DNA from: Algoriphagus mannitolivorans DSM 15301
Lineage (GTDB): Bacteria; Bacteroidota; Bacteroidia; Cytophagales; Cyclobacteriaceae
Length of the DNA: 64,000 nucleotides
Assembly: GCF_000429425.1 (NCBI RefSeq)
Contig: NZ_AUBV01000009.1
Coordinates: 62,001 to 126,000, forward strand
Reading direction: 5' to 3'
Shown here: piece by piece, positions 59,770 to 64,000 of the stretch
Layout: every line of letters starts with the position of its first letter
Position numbering within the stretch: position 1 is the first letter of the stretch
Position numbers and translations under genes: made by a program
The notes under the pieces: generated by a model
What the model was told of the DNA's origin: nothing
The model's input: the letters and a program-made list of their open reading frames with translations, nothing else
Database searches by the model: none

Positions 59770-60677
59770 GGTACAAAAGTTAGCCAGTCCATTTCCTTTT
59801 TCAGATGCTCCAAAGTAAATGCCTCTGGGCTTCCATGCTTAGGCTCATGCATATAGGTCCATTCTGCCTGTGGAGGCATGCTCATGAGGATACTTTCGGT
59901 ACGGCCATTGGTATCAAGCCCAAACTTGGTGCCTGCATCCCAGACCAGGTTGAATTCCACATACCGTCCTCTTCTCAGATTTTGCCAAGCTTTTTCCTGC
60001 TCCCCAAAAGGGATCTTGGAGTTTTTCTCCATAAAGTACCCATAAACCTCAGGGAATAGCCTACCAATGGACAAGGAAAAGTCCAGAATCTGCTGGAATT
60101 CCTCGTCTGTTTTGCCGCTGAGTCGATCATAGAATATTCCGCCTACTCCGCGCGTTTCATTTCGATGACGGATAAAAAAGTAGTCGTCAGCCCATTTTTT
60201 GAACTTAGGATAATACTCGGAATCAAACTCATCACAGACTTTCTTTACTTCCTGATGAAAATATTTGGCATCCTCCGGAACGACGTAGTGAGGGGTTAGG
60301 TCAATTCCTCCTCCAAACCAATTCACTCCGTTTTCCATTTCGAAATACCTGATATTCATGTGAATGATAGGTACCATTGGGCTGAAAGGGTGGAGGACTA
60401 TGGATACACCAGTGGCGAAAAAGTCAGCTTTTTCCAATCCGAGCTTTTGGAGGATTTTTTCCGGAGTAGGGCCATGGACTGCTGAGAAAGCTACTCCTCC
60501 TTTTTCGATAATAGCTCCGGATTCAAAGATTCGGGTTCGGCCTCCTCCGCCTTCAGCTCTGTCCCAAGCATCTTCACGGAATTTGCCATTGCCATCAGCT
60601 TTTTCAAGACTTTGGCAAATATGATCCTGCATTTGGCGGTAGATTTCCGCAATTTCCTCTTTTGATTTTCTACTCAT
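59766..60677 (-). CDS. hemF: Oxygen-dependent coproporphyrinogen III oxidase
   Basis: 303 residues, usual length. GGGGRTRIFESGAIIEKGGVAFS, PMVPIIHMNIRYFE, NWFGGGIDLTP, RNETRGVGGIFYD and YVEFNLVWDAGTKFGL are HemF signatures. It performs the oxidative decarboxylation of coproporphyrinogen III in haem synthesis and needs oxygen, which fits an aerobic organism. The start lies 6 bp after the TamA-like gene. Confidence 0.97.
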   Translation of the reverse strand: MSRKSKEEIAEIYRQMQDHICQSLEKADGNGKFREDAWDRAEGGGGRTRIFESGAIIEKGGVAFSAVHGPTPEKILQKLGLEKADFFATGVSIVLHPFSPMVPIIHMNIRYFEMENGVNWFGGGIDLTPHYVVPEDAKYFHQEVKKVCDEFDSEYYPKFKKWADDYFFIRHRNETRGVGGIFYDRLSGKTDEEFQQILDFSLSIGRLFPEVYGYFMEKNSKIPFGEQEKAWQNLRRGRYVEFNLVWDAGTKFGLDTNGRTESILMSMPPQAEWTYMHEPKHGSPEAFTLEHLKKEMDWLTFVP

Positions 60678-60683
60678 CAGCTA

Positions 60684-63101
60684 TTAGAAGGGATATCCGA
60701 TCCCAAAATTAAATACTGTTTGACCTCTTGTCCCAAAAGGTCTTCTGAAAGATAAATTATCCAAGACCCAGCGCTCTCCTTCGTCTTTGGAAGGGTCGAT
60801 GGCTTTGGTGGCAAGGTCTAGCCTGATCACCAGGAAGTCGAAGTCCATTCTCAAACCGAGGCCTGCTCCGACAGCGATTTCTTTGTAAAAACGATCCCAT
60901 CTGAAATCCGCACCGGGCCGAGCCGGATCCACTCCGATCATCCAAGAGTTGCCGGCATCCAGAAATACAGCCATATCAAAGAATCCGACTAAATTTCTGC
61001 GGTATTCCAGCATACTTTCCAAAATCATCTCTGCAGGTTGCTCGTTGACATAGTCATATTCTCCCCCAGCTCCCAGTACAGGTTTGGAGCTTCCCGGTCC
61101 GAGGCGTCGGGCCTGCCAGGCACGGATACTGGTACCACCACCGGCGAAGAAATATTTTTCATAAGGCAATACTCCCGCACTCACACCGTAAGGTCTTGAC
61201 CATCCGAAATTAAGTCGATAGGCTACCGTTTGTTTTTGGTTTAAAGGATAATACCTTCTAAAATCCACCTGAGTTTTGAGCCACTGAAAGTTGGCATAAT
61301 CGATACCCGGTTCATCATTACTCTGGACATTGAGGAAGTTCAGCGATGTCCCTCCGCTTTCTACAAATAACCGAAGCAAAGAAGCCCTTTTGGTACTGAA
61401 GTCCCCATATCGGTTGAAATTGATTACCGTTTGTCCTGAAAAACTGCTGACAAATGAGGGCAAGAAAGACCAGATCAGGTTGTTGCCATTGGATTGTAAA
61501 TTCTCCAAGACTTGTAAGAATTCATTAGTAAGAACAGGAGTCCGGATATAATTGATATCTGCGGCATTCAGTGTAAAAGCTTGACGGTTGTTTCGGGTCT
61601 GCCAGGTGTAAGAAAGCAATCCGTTGATTGAGTTTCTTGTGTATTCGGGTCGGTTGGTATGAAGATAACCAAACTGAACCCGGGTGTTGGGATTATACTT
61701 TCCAAAAGTCTGAAGGGCTCCTGGCGAAAAGGGAATTAGAAATCTTGGGAAAATCACGGAAACTGACCCGTTGAGTTCGGTACTTTGATAGACTCCTTGA
61801 CCGGTCGCGGAAGCCACCCCTTCCAATCCTGCTCGAAAATTAAACTCCAGTATTTCTCCGGCTCGGAAGAAGTTACGGTTACGAAGAGCGGTACTGAAAA
61901 ATGGACCGGGAAGCTGCTCTGTGATGGTCAAGCCCACCTGATTTGTGAGTTGGTATTTTTGATTGGGTTGAGTGAAAATATTGGCCGTAAGAGAGGTGCC
62001 AAGTGTATCGAAGGAAATGTTGACAAACCGAAAGAGGTCCAGGTTATTCAGGAGTCTTTGAGTATCGATGGTGTTTTGACGGCTGTACCGGGCATTTTTT
62101 TGAATCTGGATTCTTGAAGCCAGGATTTTTTCAGAATATCTATCTCTGTAAAAGGAGAAATCTATTCCGTTAAAACTATTTCTGACGCTTCGGTCCACAA
62201 ACTCGCTGCTTGGTGGATTTATTCTAAAATTGATGGAATCAATTGTATAGGGCTCATGCTTTTCTGAAAAAGTGGGCTTTTGGATGATTTCTTCCACATT
62301 CACTTTTTTCTCCGTCGTGTCTTTGAAAACGATGTAGTTGACATAGGATTTGGAAAACATGAAGAATCCGTTGTTTTTCAAAAGATCTTCGATTCTGTTT
62401 CTTTCTGCTATGATGTCATCTTGAGAATAAATAGCTCCCGCCTTTAGATGTGTACTTTTTTTATTGGCCTCCAGGATTCTTTGGATTTCCTCATTGTCTG
62501 TTTTCCGGTAGATCGTGTCCATGATGTAGGGTTCACGCTCTTGGATCTGATAGGTGACATATGCTTTTTGACCTTTGGTTTCAAGCATATAGTCCACTGA
62601 GGCATCAAAAAAGCCATGATTGACCAAATAGCCCTGAAGATTGCTGACGGATTTTGCGGTAAGTTCTTCATCAAAAATCTCAGCTGGATTGCCGGTTCTC
62701 ATCAATCCGTTTCCAAACTCCAGCTTTTTCTCCAAGCTTTCTACTTTAGAATTGACCCGATAGAGTCTTTTTTCGATTTTCCTTGTGTTTTCTACCGTGT
62801 CCTCGGCTGCTCTCAATTCCCTGAGTTTTGCCTTGGTTTGGGTTAGTTTTTCAGCAACTTCCGCGCTGTCATAGAATTTTTTTCCAAAGCGATAGATATT
62901 GACTCCCAGAGAGGTGCCCAAAAACCTGGTGTTGGGTTCCTGTTCTAAAAGGTTGTAGAGTTGTTCCTGACTGGCCTTTTCTACCCCCTTCAGTTCATTT
63001 TCATAGACCACAAATTTGTCCTCAGGCACATTTCGGGTGAGGGAGCAGGCATAGCAAACCCAAAGCAGAGCGATAAAAATTATATATTTGGAAGATTTCA
63101 A
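60684..63101 (-). CDS. TamA/BamA-like outer-membrane assembly protein, lipoprotein
   Basis: 805 residues from a TTG at 63101, which gives a typical lipoprotein signal (MKSSKYIIFIALLWVCYAC); a TTG at 63131 is the longer alternative and would overlap the divergent methyltransferase gene by 11 bp. POTRA-like repeats (about residues 30-330, e.g. LNNLDLFRFVNISFD) lead into an Omp85 barrel with FFAGGGTSIRAWQARRLGPG and the terminal FNFGIGYPF. It probably inserts proteins into, or moves lipids to, the outer membrane. Confidence 0.88.
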   Translation of the reverse strand: MKSSKYIIFIALLWVCYACSLTRNVPEDKFVVYENELKGVEKASQEQLYNLLEQEPNTRFLGTSLGVNIYRFGKKFYDSAEVAEKLTQTKAKLRELRAAEDTVENTRKIEKRLYRVNSKVESLEKKLEFGNGLMRTGNPAEIFDEELTAKSVSNLQGYLVNHGFFDASVDYMLETKGQKAYVTYQIQEREPYIMDTIYRKTDNEEIQRILEANKKSTHLKAGAIYSQDDIIAERNRIEDLLKNNGFFMFSKSYVNYIVFKDTTEKKVNVEEIIQKPTFSEKHEPYTIDSINFRINPPSSEFVDRSVRNSFNGIDFSFYRDRYSEKILASRIQIQKNARYSRQNTIDTQRLLNNLDLFRFVNISFDTLGTSLTANIFTQPNQKYQLTNQVGLTITEQLPGPFFSTALRNRNFFRAGEILEFNFRAGLEGVASATGQGVYQSTELNGSVSVIFPRFLIPFSPGALQTFGKYNPNTRVQFGYLHTNRPEYTRNSINGLLSYTWQTRNNRQAFTLNAADINYIRTPVLTNEFLQVLENLQSNGNNLIWSFLPSFVSSFSGQTVINFNRYGDFSTKRASLLRLFVESGGTSLNFLNVQSNDEPGIDYANFQWLKTQVDFRRYYPLNQKQTVAYRLNFGWSRPYGVSAGVLPYEKYFFAGGGTSIRAWQARRLGPGSSKPVLGAGGEYDYVNEQPAEMILESMLEYRRNLVGFFDMAVFLDAGNSWMIGVDPARPGADFRWDRFYKEIAVGAGLGLRMDFDFLVIRLDLATKAIDPSKDEGERWVLDNLSFRRPFGTRGQTVFNFGIGYPF

Positions 63102-63120
63102 TTTGTGGTAATCTACAGGG

Positions 63121-63870
63121 ATGCTGAGCAAAAATACGGTTAAGTTTATAAAATCCTTACATCAAAAAAAATACCGAACGGAGACAGGGAAGTTCTTTGT
63201 AGAGGGTGAAAAAAGTGTTTTGGAGGTTTTAGAGTCAGGATTTTCCATTGACATGATTTTGATGACGGAGTCTTTTGAACAAAAGCATTTTCGGAAATTA
63301 ACCTCCTTCTCCGGACAGAAGCTGATACTTACCCAAAACCAACTGGAAGGATTGGGGCAGTTTCAATCCAATGATTCGGCTCTCGCAGTGGTTCAAATGA
63401 AACCCAACCAAGCTTTCCAGCCTGAGGAGGGTGAAATGATTTTGGCATTGGATGAAGTTCGTGATCCTGGGAATTTGGGAACCATCATTCGGATTGCGGA
63501 TTGGTATGGGATCAAGAAACTCGTTTTTTCCCCTCATACTGCAGAGTTTTATAATCCCAAGGTGATTCAGGCGACGATGGGGTCATTTACCAGAGTTGAG
63601 TTTTTTTATGAAGATTTGGGAAAAGTTTTTAGCCGATGGAATCTTCCGGTGTATGGAGCCTTTTTGGGAGGAGATAATATTCATTCACTCGAGAAAATCA
63701 CTCCCGGAGTAATTTTGATGGGAAATGAATCCAATGGGATTTCTGCGGATACTGCAAAATATGTCAACCAAAAAATAACGATTCCTGCATTTGGGCATGC
63801 AGAATCCCTTAATGTGGCCATTGCCACAGCAGTCATTTGTGATAACTTCAAACGACTGATAGGGAAATGA
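63121..63870 (+). CDS. SpoU/TrmH-family RNA 2'-O-methyltransferase
   Basis: 249 residues. An N-terminal substrate-binding domain (YRTETGKFFVEGEKSVLEVL) precedes the SPOUT knot motifs: DEVRDPGNLGTIIRIADW, GNESNGIS and ESLNVAIATAVICD. It resembles RlmB-type enzymes that methylate 23S rRNA using SAM; the exact position cannot be told. It overlaps the next gene by 4 bp (63867-63870). Confidence 0.92.
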   Translation: MLSKNTVKFIKSLHQKKYRTETGKFFVEGEKSVLEVLESGFSIDMILMTESFEQKHFRKLTSFSGQKLILTQNQLEGLGQFQSNDSALAVVQMKPNQAFQPEEGEMILALDEVRDPGNLGTIIRIADWYGIKKLVFSPHTAEFYNPKVIQATMGSFTRVEFFYEDLGKVFSRWNLPVYGAFLGGDNIHSLEKITPGVILMGNESNGISADTAKYVNQKITIPAFGHAESLNVAIATAVICDNFKRLIGK

Positions 63871-64000
63871 AATCCAAACTATCCCAGACTTTGGCAAAAG
63901 TCGGAATCAATGGCTTCCTGTTAGGTATTTTTATCGCCATTGCTTTAGCTTCCATTTTTCCCGAATTCGGATCTGAGGATTCTGGAATTCCCTGGAAACC
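63867..64000 (+). CDS. Start of a bile acid:sodium symporter-like membrane protein (cut by window end)
   Basis: 44 codons are visible from the ATG at 63867: a charged start (MKSKLSQTLAKVGINGF) followed by a hydrophobic helix (LLGIFIAIALASIFPEFG). The pattern fits the first helix of BASS-family (YfeH-type) transporters. The overlap with the methyltransferase gene indicates co-translation. The assignment rests on a short segment. Confidence 0.45.
   Translation, partial: MKSKLSQTLAKVGINGFLLGIFIAIALASIFPEFGSEDSGIPWK

Overview
The window looks like a chromosomal segment of a Bacteroidota bacterium, most likely order Cytophagales, family Cyclobacteriaceae (Algoriphagus-like). This is inferred from the gene content (MlaEFD without flanking mlaC, DUF4153/DoxX genes, TonB-C-terminal and lipoprotein genes, GH67 alpha-glucuronidase, AGCS symporter), the many lipoprotein signals, the near absence of Shine-Dalgarno sequences and the moderate base composition. 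No rRNA, tRNA, CRISPR array, transposase or phage gene was found.

Layout. 1-4200: 3' part of a very large protein fusing a lipase-like alpha/beta hydrolase, a CHAT (caspase-like) domain and a helical repeat tail. 4.4-15.2 kb: an amino-acid symporter, a DUF4242 protein, an exported TIM-barrel isomerase, a flavin reductase, a DUF4153-DoxX gene pair, a winged-helix regulator with a partner membrane protein and shared palindromic operators, lipoproteins and a CE1-type esterase. 15.4-17.4 kb: aguB-aguA, which convert agmatine to putrescine.

17.4-24.5 kb is the most unusual part: a double-glycine-leader peptide export locus. Three tiny genes (two of 56 and 60 codons, one of 51) share an identical leader and diverged, acidic cores with two Cys at fixed spacing. 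Each is followed at once by a terminator hairpin and then by a small exported lipocalin-like protein. The set is completed by a membrane protein, a thioredoxin-like protein with a CPIC motif and a C39-peptidase ABC exporter. The locus has been tandemly duplicated; the second copy keeps an intact peptide and lipocalin gene but has decayed membrane, thioredoxin and exporter genes. Both copies carry a poly-G tract (11 versus 9 G) in an otherwise almost identical upstream region, which suggests phase-variable expression.

24.7-39.3 kb: an exported esterase, a MacAB-like adaptor/permease/ATPase operon, a serine beta-lactamase-like hydrolase, a monoglyceride-lipase-like hydrolase, a GH67 alpha-glucuronidase, and an AddAB-like helicase-nuclease pair. 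39.3-46.7 kb: a YCII protein, a lone receiver domain, the MlaEFD lipid-transport operon, an EEP-family phosphodiesterase, and two TonB-C-terminal paralogues around a lipoprotein. 46.7-64 kb: housekeeping and cell-envelope genes (pgi, queA, a menC-like enolase-superfamily gene, a lactonase, ppc, an outer-membrane beta-barrel, a sugar-porter MFS, PAP2 phosphatase, hemF, a TamA-like barrel, an SpoU rRNA methyltransferase) and the start of a bile-acid:sodium-symporter-like gene cut by the window end.

All calls come from reading the sequence and translated motifs; no database search was run.
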